64,000 nucleotides of DNA, from contig NZ_LT615227.1 in NCBI RefSeq assembly GCF_900096755.1, positions 396,456 to 460,455 on the forward strand, written 5' to 3'. Positions 31,519 through 41,106 of the stretch are shown here, piece after piece (position 1 is the stretch's first letter; every line of letters starts with the position of its first letter). Source of the stretch: Polynucleobacter necessarius (GTDB taxonomy: Bacteria > Pseudomonadota > Gammaproteobacteria > Burkholderiales > Burkholderiaceae). Under the pieces are notes generated by a model, which searched no databases, was not told where the DNA came from, and saw nothing but the letters and a program-made list of their open reading frames with translations. The position numbers and the translations under genes were made by a program.

Positions 31519-32031
31519 TTATTTACTAATTCTGCATTCAGATGGCAAGAGCTGAGAAATCAGATTAGTTTCGCTAGATCTGCAAGACCAACCGCCAGCC
31601 CAAGTAGCGCCCTCTGGTTTAGACAAATCAATAGGCTTGGGTGAATTCGCATCCGGCTCGTTAGTAGGGACTAGATGAAGCGTGTTTTTGCCCTCTGGGG
31701 CTACGCTCACCTGATAGTCAATGGCAATAGCACCAGATGGTGTGATTTCAATTAACTTCACGCTGCGTGTTGGTGTAAATGTAAAAGCCCCATTAGTAGC
31801 GTCATCCATTGGTACGGTACCTCGACTAGCAAATGCTTCGGTAACCGCTAGCTTTGCGCTAGAAGACAAGTTCATACCTTCCACCACTCGACTACGTGCA
31901 ATATAATCCTGATACTGAGGAACTGCTACTGCTACCAAGATTCCAATAATGGCTACTACAACCATTACTTCAATCAGCGTAAATCCAGCCTCTTGATCTT
32001 GTTCCAGATGATGTTGTTTTGAGTTCTGCAT
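31519..32031 (-). CDS. pilA: Type IV pilin (major pilin-like)
   Basis: The 170-residue product has a 16-residue leader ending in glycine, then [20 protein letters not shown], the hydrophobic pilin helix with the conserved glutamate at mature position 5. Two C-terminal cysteines (SCRSS and SECR) can form the disulfide loop. Cleavage by the prepilin peptidase PilD, not in this window, is expected. The gene stands alone between the glycan island and terC. It is intact, so surface fibres or DNA uptake could remain. Confidence 0.88.
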   Translation of the reverse strand: MQNSKQHHLEQDQEAGFTLIEVMVVVAIIGILVAVAVPQYQDYIARSRVVEGMNLSSSAKLAVTEAFASRGTVPMDDATNGAFTFTPTRSVKLIEITPSGAIAIDYQVSVAPEGKNTLHLVPTNEPDANSPKPIDLSKPEGATWAGGWSCRSSETNLISQLLPSECRISK

Positions 32032-32103
32032 GTATTTTGGCTCCTGAGGTTAAATACCCCATCTTCCAGTCTATACCCTTAGCGCACAAGGAAGTCGGAA
32101 GCA

Positions 32104-32132
32104 AAAAAGCCGGCTTTAAAGGCCGCCTTTTC
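32104..32132 (-). terminator. Terminator after terC
   Basis: On the minus strand AAAAGGCGGC and GCCGGCTTTT pair with one mismatch around a 7-base loop, followed by more T. It lies 20 bases after the terC stop and before pilA. Confidence 0.75.
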
Positions 32133-32150
32133 TGATTTGATGCGGAGTAA

Positions 32151-32858
32151 TTACGCCGCTTCTTTATGCTTCTGCTTCTTTTTGAGATAAGTGCCAACCA
32201 ACAGCACAATAGCAACTCCAATTCCCTCAAAAATCATATGCGCATCTTCAAAAGCAGCCTGCATCGACTCTTTAATTGCCGGATCTTCTACCAACATTCC
32301 ACCAGCCAACAAGCCCAATAGGCCTGCGCCTAAAGTAATGATGATCGGGAATCGATCCATTACTTTTAATAGCAAGGCACTACCAAAAATAATCAATGGG
32401 ATGGATAAGCCCAAGCCAATGATGAGCAATAACAAGCGAGTTTCCTCTGGACCCTTTTGAGCGGCAGCTGCCACAGCCAAAACGTTATCCAAGCTCATTA
32501 CTAAGTCTGCGACCAAAATCGTACGAATTGCACCCCAAATATTTGGATGCGCATGCATATCTTCTTCTTCACCGCTATCGGCTAAGAGCTGAACACCAAT
32601 GTAAAGAAGCAAAATTGCTCCAATGATTTTGAGATAAGGCAGCGTCAACAACTGAACGGCTGTAATGGTTAGAACTACACGCGAAATAATCGCTGCAGCG
32701 CTACCCCAAAAGATAGCCTTCTTTTGCTGGACTGGTGGCAAATTACGTGATGCCAATGCAATCACAACAGCGTTATCGCCTGACAGCAAAATATTCGCAA
32801 CAATAATTGATAAAAGAGCGGCCCAGAATGCTGGTCCTGAAAATACTAAAAAATCCAT
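32151..32858 (-). CDS. TerC/YjbE-family integral membrane protein
   Basis: The 235-residue product has about seven hydrophobic segments with acidic residues inside them: LLSGDNAVVIALASRNLP early and DLVMSLDNVLAVAAAAQ later, the paired NxD signatures of the TerC family. Related proteins handle metal ions such as manganese. A histidine/lysine tail ends the protein. It has its own terminator. Confidence 0.88.
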   Translation of the reverse strand: MDFLVFSGPAFWAALLSIIVANILLSGDNAVVIALASRNLPPVQQKKAIFWGSAAAIISRVVLTITAVQLLTLPYLKIIGAILLLYIGVQLLADSGEEEDMHAHPNIWGAIRTILVADLVMSLDNVLAVAAAAQKGPEETRLLLLIIGLGLSIPLIIFGSALLLKVMDRFPIIITLGAGLLGLLAGGMLVEDPAIKESMQAAFEDAHMIFEGIGVAIVLLVGTYLKKKQKHKEAA

Positions 32859-32914
32859 GATGTCTCCCTACGTTTTTTTATGTTTTAACTGCTATTTTCA
32901 CTACTAGGCACTAC

Positions 32915-32946
32915 AAAAAAGGATGCTGTTTTATCAGCACCCTTTT
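32915..32946 (-). terminator. Terminator after sucC-sucD
   Basis: AAAGG-A-TGCTG and CAGCA-C-CCTTT pair with one mismatch around TTTTAT. On the minus strand the stem is followed by six T. It lies about 12 bases after the sucD stop. Confidence 0.8.
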
Positions 32947-32957
32947 CCAATCACTAA

Positions 32958-33851
32958 TTACAACATGGCTTTCAACAAAGCAGCCATTTCTGATGGGTTC
33001 TTTGTGACTTTGAAGCCACACTCTTCCATCACAGCCAATTTGGCATCAGCTGTATCGGCACCACCAGAAATCAATGCGCCAGCATGGCCCATACGCTTAC
33101 CTGGAGGCGCTGTTACGCCAGCAATAAAGCCAACTACTGGCTTCTTCATATTGTCTTTGCACCAACGAGCAGCTTCCGCCTCGTCTGGTCCACCGATTTC
33201 GCCAATCATGATCACAGCATCAGTCTCTGGATCTTCATTAAACATTCTCATGATGTCGATGTGCTTCAGGCCATTAATTGGGTCGCCACCAATACCAACT
33301 GCTGTGGACTGACCTAAGCCAATAGCTGTTAACTGACCAACCGCTTCATAAGTCAATGTACCGGAACGGCTAACCACACCAATACGACCCTTCTTATGAA
33401 TATGACCAGGCATGATGCCAACCTTGATTTCATCAGGAGTAATGATGCCTGGGCAGTTAGGGCCGAGCAATAAAGTCTTCTTGCCACCAGCCGCTTCTTT
33501 TGCATGCATCTTGTTACGTACTTCAAGCATGTCACGCACTGGAATGCCTTCAGCAATACAGATAACAAAGTCGAGGTCAGCTTCAACAGCTTCCCAAATC
33601 GCAGCAGCAGCACCAGGAGGTGGAACATAAATTACAGAAGTAGTTGCGCCAGTTTGCTGGGCTGCCTCTTTAACAGTTGCATAAATTGGAATGTTAAAAA
33701 TAGACTCGCCTGCTTTTTTAGGATTTACACCAGCAACGAAACAATTCTTGCCGTTTGCGTATTCCTGACATTTTTCAGTATGGAACTGACCTGTCTTACC
33801 AGTGATACCTTGTGTAATGACTTTGGTGTTTTTATTGATCAAAATAGACAT
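32958..33851 (-). CDS. sucD: Succinyl-CoA synthetase alpha subunit
   Basis: The 297-residue product has the CoA-binding [20 protein letters not shown] and the phosphohistidine region [13 protein letters not shown]. It makes succinate and GTP or ATP in the TCA cycle together with SucC. It starts 15 bases after sucC on the same transcript. It is intact. Confidence 0.97.
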   Translation of the reverse strand: MSILINKNTKVITQGITGKTGQFHTEKCQEYANGKNCFVAGVNPKKAGESIFNIPIYATVKEAAQQTGATTSVIYVPPPGAAAAIWEAVEADLDFVICIAEGIPVRDMLEVRNKMHAKEAAGGKKTLLLGPNCPGIITPDEIKVGIMPGHIHKKGRIGVVSRSGTLTYEAVGQLTAIGLGQSTAVGIGGDPINGLKHIDIMRMFNEDPETDAVIMIGEIGGPDEAEAARWCKDNMKKPVVGFIAGVTAPPGKRMGHAGALISGGADTADAKLAVMEECGFKVTKNPSEMAALLKAML

Positions 33852-33866
33852 ATTGAAATTCCTGGA

Positions 33867-35036
33867 TTATTTGTTTTTGGCAACAGCAGCAACTACCTTA
33901 GTAGCAGCTTCAGCCATTGAATCAGCGCTAATAATTGGCAAACCAGAGTCCGCAAGAATCTTCTTGCCCAACTCTTCGTTTGTACCCTTCATACGCACAA
34001 CCAAAGGAACTGTGAGGTTTACTGCTTTACATGCAGTCACAACACCATCAGCGATCACGTCACAACGCATAATGCCGCCGAAAATGTTAACCAAAATCGC
34101 TTCAACGCTCTTGTTCTTCAACATGATCTTGAATGCTTCAGTTACTTTTTCTGCTGTAGCACCACCACCAACGTCCAAGAAGTTTGCTGGCTCGCCGCCA
34201 AACAACTTAATGGTGTCCATAGTTGCCATTGCCAAACCTGCACCGTTTACTAAACAGCCGATATTGCCGTCTAGAGGGATGTAAGCGAGGTCAAATTTAG
34301 AAGCTTCGATTTCAGCAGCATCTTCTTCGTCGATATCGCGGTAAGCAACGATTTCTGGATGACGGAACAATGCATTTGGATCAAAGTTGAACTTTGCGTC
34401 CAAGGCCTTGATCTTGCCGTTACCTTCAAGAATCAATGGGTTGATTTCAACCAATGAAGCATCGGTATCCCAATAAGTCTTGTAGAGGTTTTTGAAAACG
34501 TCACGTGCCATCGGGATAGACGCTTCTGGAACGCCAATGCCTTTGGCAACGATGTCGCAGTCAGCATCTGTCAAACCAACCATTGGATTAACAAATACTT
34601 TGATAATTTTTTCTGGATGAGATTCGGCAACTTCCTCAATATCCATGCCGCCTTCACTAGAAGCCATGATTACATTCTTCTGTGTTCCACGGTCTGTAAC
34701 GATACTGAAGTAATACTCTTTTTTGATGTCAGCGCCGTCTTCGATTAAGAGGCGATTTGCTTTTTGACCTTCTGGACCCGTTTGATGTGTCTTGAGTTGC
34801 ATACCCAAGATTTCAGAAGCGTATTTCTTCACTTCATCCATGCTCTTTGCCAACTTCACGCCGCCACCCTTACCGCGTCCACCAGCATGAATCTGCGCTT
34901 TAACAACCCATACTGGGCCACCGAGTTTTTCAGCAGCTTTTACTGCCTCATCAACACTGAATGCGGGAATGCCGTTTGGAACTGGCACATTAAATTGGCG
35001 AAGAAGTTCTTTGCCTTGGTACTCGTGAATTTTCAT
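33867..35036 (-). CDS. sucC: Succinyl-CoA synthetase beta subunit
   Basis: The 389-residue product starts [20 protein letters not shown] and has the ATP-grasp loop [13 protein letters not shown] and [15 protein letters not shown]. Size and motifs match SucC. It is the first gene of sucC-sucD. The 193-base gap upstream separates it from recX. Confidence 0.97.
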   Translation of the reverse strand: MKIHEYQGKELLRQFNVPVPNGIPAFSVDEAVKAAEKLGGPVWVVKAQIHAGGRGKGGGVKLAKSMDEVKKYASEILGMQLKTHQTGPEGQKANRLLIEDGADIKKEYYFSIVTDRGTQKNVIMASSEGGMDIEEVAESHPEKIIKVFVNPMVGLTDADCDIVAKGIGVPEASIPMARDVFKNLYKTYWDTDASLVEINPLILEGNGKIKALDAKFNFDPNALFRHPEIVAYRDIDEEDAAEIEASKFDLAYIPLDGNIGCLVNGAGLAMATMDTIKLFGGEPANFLDVGGGATAEKVTEAFKIMLKNKSVEAILVNIFGGIMRCDVIADGVVTACKAVNLTVPLVVRMKGTNEELGKKILADSGLPIISADSMAEAATKVVAAVAKNK

Positions 35037-35193
35037 AATTACTCCGAAACGGTATCTTTTTTAGCAAGCGATGAGGATTAGTAAAACCGATGTCGCCACA
35101 AATCTCATACTTACTCTGGAAATGGCTAAAAATGCCAAATAAATTTGAATAAATGCGAACGGCTTGACCGACTCCATAAGTCTATCATGCTGC

Positions 35194-35211
35194 AACGCCG
35201 CAAATGGCGTT
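35194..35211. other. Small hairpin between recX and sucC
   Basis: AACGCC and GGCGTT pair around GCAAAT. T bases follow only on the plus strand, so it is a weak candidate for ending recX transcription. Its role is uncertain. Confidence 0.35.
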
Positions 35212-35229
35212 TTCTGAACCGTAATTGCC

Positions 35230-35751
35230 CTAATCAGGCGTTTGCCCGCCTATTACCTTAGCAACGATATCGGACCCAAATCCCTTGGAAGCTAAAAACC
35301 GATACTGCCTGGCTTTCTCCTTTTGATCCTGGGGGCGAACACCGTATTTCCTGGTCCAGAGATCAAAAGCCCGCTGAAACTCAGTCTCTTTTAAAGCCAC
35401 AAGCAACTTAGCTGATCGCTTGGAATCCACGCCAGCCCTTTCAAGCTCATCGGCAATCTTTCTCATGCCATAGCGCTCGTTGCGTCGACGGACCAAAGCC
35501 TCAGCAAAGCGCTCGTCGGATAACCATCCTCGGACCTCAAAATCATCCAAAACAACCTCAATTTGAGAAAGCCTAGACTCTGGAGTTTGCTCTGCCTGCT
35601 CACCGCCCAACTTGCTCCATCTAGCCTCTGATTCAGCCAATTTGGCAGCCAAGCCCTTCCGGCTATATTCTCGCTGCGACAAAAGGCGCAAAGCCCGAGC
35701 TTTGAGACTCGGGCTTTGTTTAACCTTCTGATTGCTGCTTAACTCTGACAT
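35230..35751 (-). CDS. recX: RecA regulatory protein RecX
   Basis: The 173-residue product has the RecX three-helix repeats: ALRLLSQREYSRKGLAAKLAE, DERFAEALVRRRNERYGMRK and the C-terminal YRFLASKGFGSDIVAKVI. RecX binds and limits RecA filaments. It starts 17 bases after recA, so both share the SOS-controlled transcript. The N-terminal 15 residues are not typical but the frame is intact. Confidence 0.92.
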   Translation of the reverse strand: MSELSSNQKVKQSPSLKARALRLLSQREYSRKGLAAKLAESEARWSKLGGEQAEQTPESRLSQIEVVLDDFEVRGWLSDERFAEALVRRRNERYGMRKIADELERAGVDSKRSAKLLVALKETEFQRAFDLWTRKYGVRPQDQKEKARQYRFLASKGFGSDIVAKVIGGQTPD

Positions 35752-35768
35752 TGAATTATTCGACGCAC

Positions 35769-36860
35769 TTATTCGACTTCTTCTTCCTCGCTCAGCACAT
35801 CAGCAACCACTGCTGAACCAGACTTCACACCCAATTTCTCACGAATCTTTACTTCGATGTCTTTGGCAATGGCTGGATTCTCTTTTAGGAACTCGCGCAC
35901 ATTATCTTTGCCTTGACCAATACGATCACCGTTGTAGCTATACCAAGAGCCTGACTTTTCAACGAGGTCAGCTTCAACGCCCATATCAATGATTTCGCCC
36001 TCTCTAGAAATGCCAGCACCGTACATGATGTCAAAGATAGCTTCGCGGAACGGAGGACACACTTTGTTCTTCACAACCTTCACGCGAGTCTCATTACCAA
36101 CAACCTCATCGCCTTTTTTGATACTACCGATACGACGGATGTCTAAGCGCATAGAAGCGTAGAACTTAAGTGCATTACCACCAGTAGTGGTTTCAGGGGA
36201 TCCAAACATCACACCAATCTTCATACGAATTTGGTTAATGAAGATCACAGTGGTGTTTGTGCGCTTGATAGCACCAGTCAACTTACGTAAGGCTTGGCTC
36301 ATCAAACGTGCTTGCAAGCCTGGCAAAGAATCGCCCATATCGCCTTCGATCTCAGCCCTTGGAACCAAAGCGGCAACTGAGTCGATCACGATCAGATCAA
36401 TCGAGCCTGAGCGCACTAATGCATCCGCAATTTCTAAAGCTTGCTCACCAGTATCTGGTTGGGAGATCAACAAATTATTTACATCAACACCGAGGCGTGA
36501 TGCGTACTGCACATCCAACGCATGTTCAGCATCAATAAATGCGCAAGTCCCACCAAGCTTTTGCATTTCTGCAATCGCGTGCAAGGTCAATGTTGTTTTA
36601 CCTGAAGATTCTGGGCCGTAGATCTCAATGACGCGACCACGCGCAAGGCCGCCAACTCCAAGAGCGATATCTAATCCGAGTGAACCGCTAGAAACCACCT
36701 GAATATCTTGACTAATTTCGGCATCGCCCAATCTCATGATTGAACCTTTGCCAAACTGTTTCTCAATTTGTGCCAGCGCTGCAGTTAATGCTTTTTGTTT
36801 GTCTCCACTCATTCCTTCAAATTCTGAAGAGGCGGATTGCTTTTTATTATCCAAGGCCAT
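35769..36860 (-). CDS. recA: Recombinase RecA
   Basis: The 363-residue product has Walker [10 protein letters not shown], the segment [18 protein letters not shown], the DNA-binding loop region and an acidic C-terminal tail (LSEEEEVE). It catalyses homologous strand exchange and activates LexA self-cleavage. AAAGGGAAT is the ribosome binding site. Transcription starts at an SOS promoter overlapped by a LexA box. Retention of recA fits with ongoing recombination. Confidence 0.98.
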   Translation of the reverse strand: MALDNKKQSASSEFEGMSGDKQKALTAALAQIEKQFGKGSIMRLGDAEISQDIQVVSSGSLGLDIALGVGGLARGRVIEIYGPESSGKTTLTLHAIAEMQKLGGTCAFIDAEHALDVQYASRLGVDVNNLLISQPDTGEQALEIADALVRSGSIDLIVIDSVAALVPRAEIEGDMGDSLPGLQARLMSQALRKLTGAIKRTNTTVIFINQIRMKIGVMFGSPETTTGGNALKFYASMRLDIRRIGSIKKGDEVVGNETRVKVVKNKVCPPFREAIFDIMYGAGISREGEIIDMGVEADLVEKSGSWYSYNGDRIGQGKDNVREFLKENPAIAKDIEVKIREKLGVKSGSAVVADVLSEEEEVE

Positions 36861-36931
36861 TTTTTATTCCCTTTTCACTATGTACTGGGCTTTTTCCCGA
36901 AGTTTTATCTACTGTTTAACAACTTAGGAGT

Positions 36932-36951
36932 TACTGTATATAAAAACAGTA
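36932..36951 (-). promoter_or_regulatory. LexA (SOS) box upstream of recA
   Basis: TACTGTATATAAAAACAGTA has both conserved halves (CTGT...ACAG at the right spacing) and flanking TA, very near the gammaproteobacterial consensus. It lies 72 bases upstream of recA and covers the -10 region, so LexA would block the promoter. Confidence 0.9.
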
Positions 36952-36961
36952 TTCTTGGCAA
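36933..36961 (-). promoter_or_regulatory. recA promoter
   Basis: On the minus strand TTGCCA (36956-36961) and TACAGT (36933-36938) are 17 bases apart. The -10 box is inside the LexA site, an arrangement like that of E. coli recA. Confidence 0.65.
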
Positions 36962-36979
36962 GCGACTTTTTAATGGAAT

Positions 36980-37506
36980 TTACGGATTTTTTACTAAGCC
37001 ATGCTCGATTGGGGTGCGATCCCAGTAGAAAAAGAGGGGGATAGCTATAGCCCAGACCACGCCCACTAAGATAAATCCAATGGTTTGACCTCCAGGAGGC
37101 CACGCTCCAGCACCCATTCGAATGCCGGCTTCATAAGACATTGGACCGCAAATAGCGCCCAAAACTGGCCTGCCACGCAGCCAAGATAGAGAACCATTAA
37201 TGGTGGTGGCCACCAAAACCCAAAGAACCCACATCCAAACCGGCGACAAATAGGCTGAGGGCCATGGATCTTGAAAATCTAAATAGCCTACTAGATGCAC
37301 GATCAGGGTATCGACTACAACCCCATAGATGAGTGCTCTCGTCAATAGGCGCAATGATCTTCGGGGTTGGTCTAAGTTCCAAACATGGAAAGCTATATAG
37401 GCCATGGTTCCAAGAACCGCCCACAGCACCTGCTTATTGGCTGCACCTAATACACAAGCAAACCAACCGAGCTGGGGAAAAAGATAAAGTTCCAAAATTT
37501 ACTCAT
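36980..37506 (-). pseudogene. DUF2878 membrane protein, probable frameshift near the N-terminus
   Basis: The main frame encodes a DUF2878-type inner-membrane protein with about five hydrophobic segments (QLGWFACVLGAANKQVLWAV onward), but it can only start at TTG 37495. An ATG at 37506 opens a different frame, MSKFWNFIFF, which looks like the natural N-terminus. It would join the main frame at QLGWFAC if the CCCC run near 37474-37477 were two bases shorter. If TTG is used, a nearly complete protein could still be made. Function of the family is unknown. Confidence 0.6.
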
Positions 37507-37529
37507 ACGAAGCGCCTAGCGAGCCTAAG

Positions 37530-37562
37530 AAAAAGGCCACTGCCGGTGGGCAATGGCCTTTA
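37530..37562 (-). terminator. Terminator after tRNA-Met
   Basis: AAAGGCCA-C-TGCC and GGCA-A-TGGCCTTT pair with one mismatch around GGTG. On the minus strand a T run follows. It lies directly downstream of the tRNA gene. Confidence 0.8.
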
Positions 37563-37566
37563 GATT

Positions 37567-37643
37567 TGGTGGCGAATCAGGGATTTGAACCCCGGACCTG
37601 CGGATTATGATTCCGTCGCTCTAACCAGCTGAGCTAATTCGCC
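37567..37643 (-). tRNA. tRNA-Met (anticodon CAT)
   Basis: The minus strand folds as a 77-base tRNA. It has acceptor GGCGAAT/ATTCGCC with encoded CCA, D-arm GCTCAGCTGGTTAGAGC, anticodon loop ATCATAA (anticodon CAT) with one A.C mismatch at the top of the stem, and T-loop TTCAAAT. The acceptor lacks the C1-A72 mismatch of initiators, so it is elongator Met. A lysidine-modified tRNA-Ile with CAT cannot be strictly excluded by eye. Confidence 0.9.
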
Positions 37644-37725
37644 GAACTCGCTATTTATTGTAAATGATCGGAATCCATCTGTCTAAAGGAATGAACCTTT
37701 TGATGGCTAAGGCCTTATTTGCTAC

Positions 37726-38117
37726 TTATTTGATCTGAAAAACGCTAATAGCCTCTTCTCGGCCATAGAGCACATTAAATTCGATCTTTTTTGCCAAAAA
37801 GGGCTTTTTTAGGACCTCATCCTTATTCTCAAAAACAATGGCTGTTTGCTCAGGGAACCGAGAAAAGGGGTCGCTAGTGATATCCACAACCACACCATCA
37901 ATCTTCATTTGCTTTATCGACCGCTTATAGAGCCTGTCAGGGCGTATAAAAAATTAAGCGCTTTACATACTTTATCCAAGACGAGCTTTTGACCCTGTTC
38001 ATTCGTCTTGTAGTAATAAACTAACTCTTCCTTGCCATTCGTAGTCATGTCACATTCTTCATCCCACTTGGCATATAGATTTTGACTGAGTGCGCAAAAG
38101 CTAAACGCCAAGAACAC
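37726..38117 (-). pseudogene. Small secreted protein of unknown function, frameshift at a homopolymer
   Basis: The 5' frame (GTG 38117) encodes the hydrophobic FLAFSFCALSQNLYA signal peptide, then KWDEECDMTTNGKEELVYYY, and breaks at six A on the plus strand (37948-37953). One more base there would continue into RPDRLYKRSIKQMKIDGVVV and an uninterrupted 3' frame ending SVFQIK. The joined protein would be about 130 residues and periplasmic. A more natural start may lie a few codons upstream. I do not recognise the family. Confidence 0.65.
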
Positions 38118-38211
38118 TCTGATGGATAAAAAACAGTTTTCTTGCTAGATGAGATGGTCATATTAGCCGAACCCATGCATACAAAATCAGAAAGCGTAAT
38201 ATTCCCGAATA

Positions 38212-38532
38212 ATGAATCAATTTTTCTACATGCGCCCAGTCCTGCTCCTCATAAGCATCTGCTTTTCTATGCACGCATCTGCCGCGCAAATCTTTGTTAC
38301 CAATTACCCATCAGAAGCCAATGCCAAAGTCTATGTCACAAAGTACCAATCAGAGGCGAACTGCATTGTGTATGACACCCAATACTCCAGCGATAACGAG
38401 CCTGGCGTTTGGTTCTATACGAAATACAAAGGCGATGCTCGCGCAGTGATTTACTACACCCAATACAAGTCAGAAGCAGATCTCATTGTGTATTTCACCA
38501 AATATAAGAGTGAAGCGCGCTGTCGCTACTAG
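38212..38532 (+). CDS. DUF6150-like secreted repeat protein
   Basis: The 106-residue product has a signal peptide (ending ASAAQ) and then six tandem 11-13 residue units of the form V-x-x-T-x-Y-x-S-E-A: IFVTNYPSEANA, VYVTKYQSEANC, VYDTQYSSDNEPG, WFYTKYKGDARA, IYYTQYKSEADL and VYFTKYKSEARC. This pattern matches the DUF6150 family, of unknown function; it suggests a short beta-repeat fold in the periplasm. Two cysteines could pair. It is intact although the gene beside it is broken. It precedes the MOSC gene by 15 bases. Confidence 0.75.
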   Translation: MNQFFYMRPVLLLISICFSMHASAAQIFVTNYPSEANAKVYVTKYQSEANCIVYDTQYSSDNEPGVWFYTKYKGDARAVIYYTQYKSEADLIVYFTKYKSEARCRY

Positions 38533-38547
38533 AAAACTTGTCACTTC

Positions 38548-39159
38548 ATGAGAATTCTTTCTATTTCAGCGGGAATAGTAACGCCCTTGTTTGGCAACCA
38601 TCACCCCAACTACAAGTCTGTTGCCTCGGCGATTCGCAAGACAAGCATTAGCAATCTAGAAAATCCCAAATTAGTTGAAATTGGATTGCTTGGAGTTAAG
38701 GGTGACGAACAGGCTGATCTTTCTGTACATGGCGGAATAGAAAAAGCGATTTACGCTTATCCAGCAGAACACTATGCTTTCTGGAACGCGCTGCTAACTC
38801 GCGAAACCAAGAGGCCTGTTGATCTACAGTACGGCGCTATTGGTGAGAACTTCACGATTGAAGGTTTGGTAGAAACCGAAGTATTCGTTGGCGATCGACT
38901 ACAAATTGGCGAACTAGAATTTGTCGTTGTAAAGCTACGCGAACCTTGCTTCAAATTTAATGCCGCCATGGGCTATAAAGGCGCAAGCAAAGCGATGCTG
39001 CAGTCTGGCTTTAGTGGCTGGTATTTGCGTGTTTTAAAAACAGGCACATTGAATGCTGGTAGTGCCATTACGGTCATCCCCGGCTCTAGAGAAATCTCCA
39101 TCGCCCAACAAAATCAAAAGCTATTAAATAATCGCAATCAAAAGGATTTGTGGGAATAA
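38548..39159 (+). CDS. MOSC-domain protein (YiiM-like)
   Basis: The 203-residue product has GLLGVKGDEQADLSVHGG, GAIGENFTIEGL and KLREPCFKFNAAMGYKG, the MOSC signatures with the conserved cysteine. YiiM-like proteins use molybdenum cofactor to reduce hydroxylated bases, so this gene would depend on molybdopterin, whose moaC is damaged here. It follows the DUF6150 gene by 15 bases and ends at a strong terminator. Intact. Confidence 0.88.
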   Translation: MRILSISAGIVTPLFGNHHPNYKSVASAIRKTSISNLENPKLVEIGLLGVKGDEQADLSVHGGIEKAIYAYPAEHYAFWNALLTRETKRPVDLQYGAIGENFTIEGLVETEVFVGDRLQIGELEFVVVKLREPCFKFNAAMGYKGASKAMLQSGFSGWYLRVLKTGTLNAGSAITVIPGSREISIAQQNQKLLNNRNQKDLWE

Positions 39160-39191
39160 GAAACCCGACCATTTCTGATCGGGTTTCTTAT
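39158..39191 (+). terminator. Terminator after the MOSC gene
   Basis: AAGAAACCCGA and TCGGGTTTCTT make a perfect 11-bp stem around a 10-base loop with T-rich flanks. It can serve the plus-strand MOSC gene and possibly the convergent transporter. Confidence 0.8.
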
Positions 39192-39211
39192 TTGATGCGG
39201 ACTAAAAATGC

Positions 39212-40884
39212 TTAGTTACGTGCGTAGATATCTACGTCTTTAGTTTCACGTACAAACAGCGTACCGATTACCAATGTCATCGCAGCGATGATGATTGGGT
39301 ACCAGAGACCGTAGTAAATGTTACCGTTTTGCGCTACCAAGGCGAAGGAGATCGTTGGCAACAAGCCGCCGAACCAACCGTTACCAATGTGGTATGGCAA
39401 GGACATAGAGGTGTAACGAATACGAGTTGGGAACATCTCAACCAGCATCGCAGCGATTGGACCATAAACCATGGTTACCAAGATCACCAAGTACACCAAC
39501 AAGAGCAATACAGCTACGTAGTTGATTTGTGATGGATCAGCTTTAGCTGGCTAGCCAGCAGCATTCAACGCATCACGAATTTGCTTTTTAAACTCAGCAT
39601 CTTTTGCTTTTGCATCAGCTGGAGCCATGCCTACAGGTGTGTAGCCAGTGATTTCTGTATCACCAATCTTCACAACAGCAAGACCGCCTGCAGGACCAGC
39701 AATGGTGCTGTAACTAGCAGATTGAGACGCCATCACTTGTTTTGCGATATCGCAAGAACTTGTGAACTTAGCTGTACCAGTTGGGTTGAACTGGAATGTA
39801 CATTCACTTACACGTCAGCAGTAATCGTTGCTGGTGAAGTTGCCATTGCCTTTTCCAACGCTGGGTTAGCAAAGTGTGTCAAAGCATTGAACACTGAAAC
39901 TGGAGTGTTAGGGATGTAAGTGATTGCAGCCAATAACAAACCACCCATGATGATCACTTTACGGCCGATCTTGTCAGACAAGCTACCGAAGATCACAAAG
40001 AATGGTGTGCCGATTACCAATGAAGCAGCAATCAACAAGTTCGCAGTCTTAGCATCTACTTTCAACACTTGTGTGAGGTAGAACAAAGCGTAGAACTGAC
40101 CTGTATACCAAACCACCGCTTGACCTGCAACCAGACCAAACAATGCCAAGATAACAATCTTCAAGTTCTTCCATTGACCGAAAGACTCGGACAAAGGAGC
40201 TTTAGATAATTTGCCTTCTTCTTTCATCTTCTTGAAAGCTGGTGATTCATTCATGGACAAACGAATCCATACAGAAACCGCCAACAATGCGATAGAAAGG
40301 ATGAAAGGAATACGCCAGCCCCAAACATCAAAGTCTGGACCAGTGAATTCACGTGTGAACAAAATCATGAGCAAGGAGAGGAACAAGCCTAAAGTAGCAG
40401 TTGTTTGAATCCAAGCTGTGTATGCACCACGACGACCATGAGGAGCATGTTCTGTAACATAAGTAGCACCACCACCGTATTCACCGCCCAAAGCCAAACC
40501 TTGAAGCATACGCAATGCGATCAAGATAACTGGAGCAGCAACACCGATAGTTGCGTAGTTAGGCAGAATACCCACGATGAAAGTTGCGCCACCCATTAAG
40601 AGGATGGTGACCAAGAACGTATATTTACGTCCGATCAAATCGCCTAAGCGACCGAACACCAACGCGCCAAATGGACGCACGATGAAACCAGCAGCAAACG
40701 CTAACAAAGCGAAAATGAAGGCTGAACCTGCATCTAGGCCTGAGAAAAACTGCTTGGCAATAACGGCAGCCAAAGAACCGTAAAAATAAAAGTCGTACCA
40801 CTCAAAAACCGTACCTAAAGATGAAGCAAAAATAACTTTGCGTTCTTCCGCGGTCATTGGGGCTGCTTTAGTTGATGTTGACAT
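39212..40884 (-). pseudogene. MFS transporter of the metabolite:H+ symporter (MHS/ProP-like) type, broken
   Basis: The 358-codon 5' part has FEWYDFYFYGSLAAVIAKQF, PFGALVFGRLGDLIGRKYTF and GGEYGGGATYVTEHAP, classic MHS motifs. A frameshift near 39805-39830 is followed by a hydrophilic stretch (ECTFQFNPTGTAKF, then GGLAVVKIGDTEITGY), and a TAG at 39551-39553 interrupts the frame before the last two or three membrane helices. Joined, it would be about 555 residues with an unusually long extracytoplasmic loop between helices 9 and 10. It would have imported a small organic acid or osmolyte. Confidence 0.88.
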
Positions 40885-41079
40885 CAGTAGCTCCTAACTA
40901 TTTTTATTAAATAAAAAACAACGGGTCGATTATGCTTTGAAAAAATTCAAAGAAATCCACTACTTAGGGTAATTCCCCATCAAATAGGATCGGGGTTTTC
41001 CCGAAAAATCTAGAATCTAGAGGCATTAATGCAACAAGTCTTAGCCTAGCGTCTAATAGCAAGGTGGCACTTATATATT

Positions 41080-41097
41080 GAGGATGAGGATGAGGAT
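41080..41097 (+). repeat. Three tandem GAGGAT hexamers before the gamma-glutamyltransferase gene
   Basis: The hexamer GAGGAT occurs three times in a row, ending 9 bases before the ATG. Each copy contains a Shine-Dalgarno-like GAGG. The number of copies could affect ribosome loading. Confidence 0.85.
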
Positions 41098-41106
41098 GAA
41101 ATAACC

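Noticed and set aside
33802..34284. A 160-codon plus-strand frame opposite sucC
   Set aside because: Shadow frame; composition is that of antisense sucC and it spans the sucC-sucD junction.
41080..41097. CRISPR-like or phage repeat
   Set aside because: Only three 6-bp units without spacers; simply a microsatellite.
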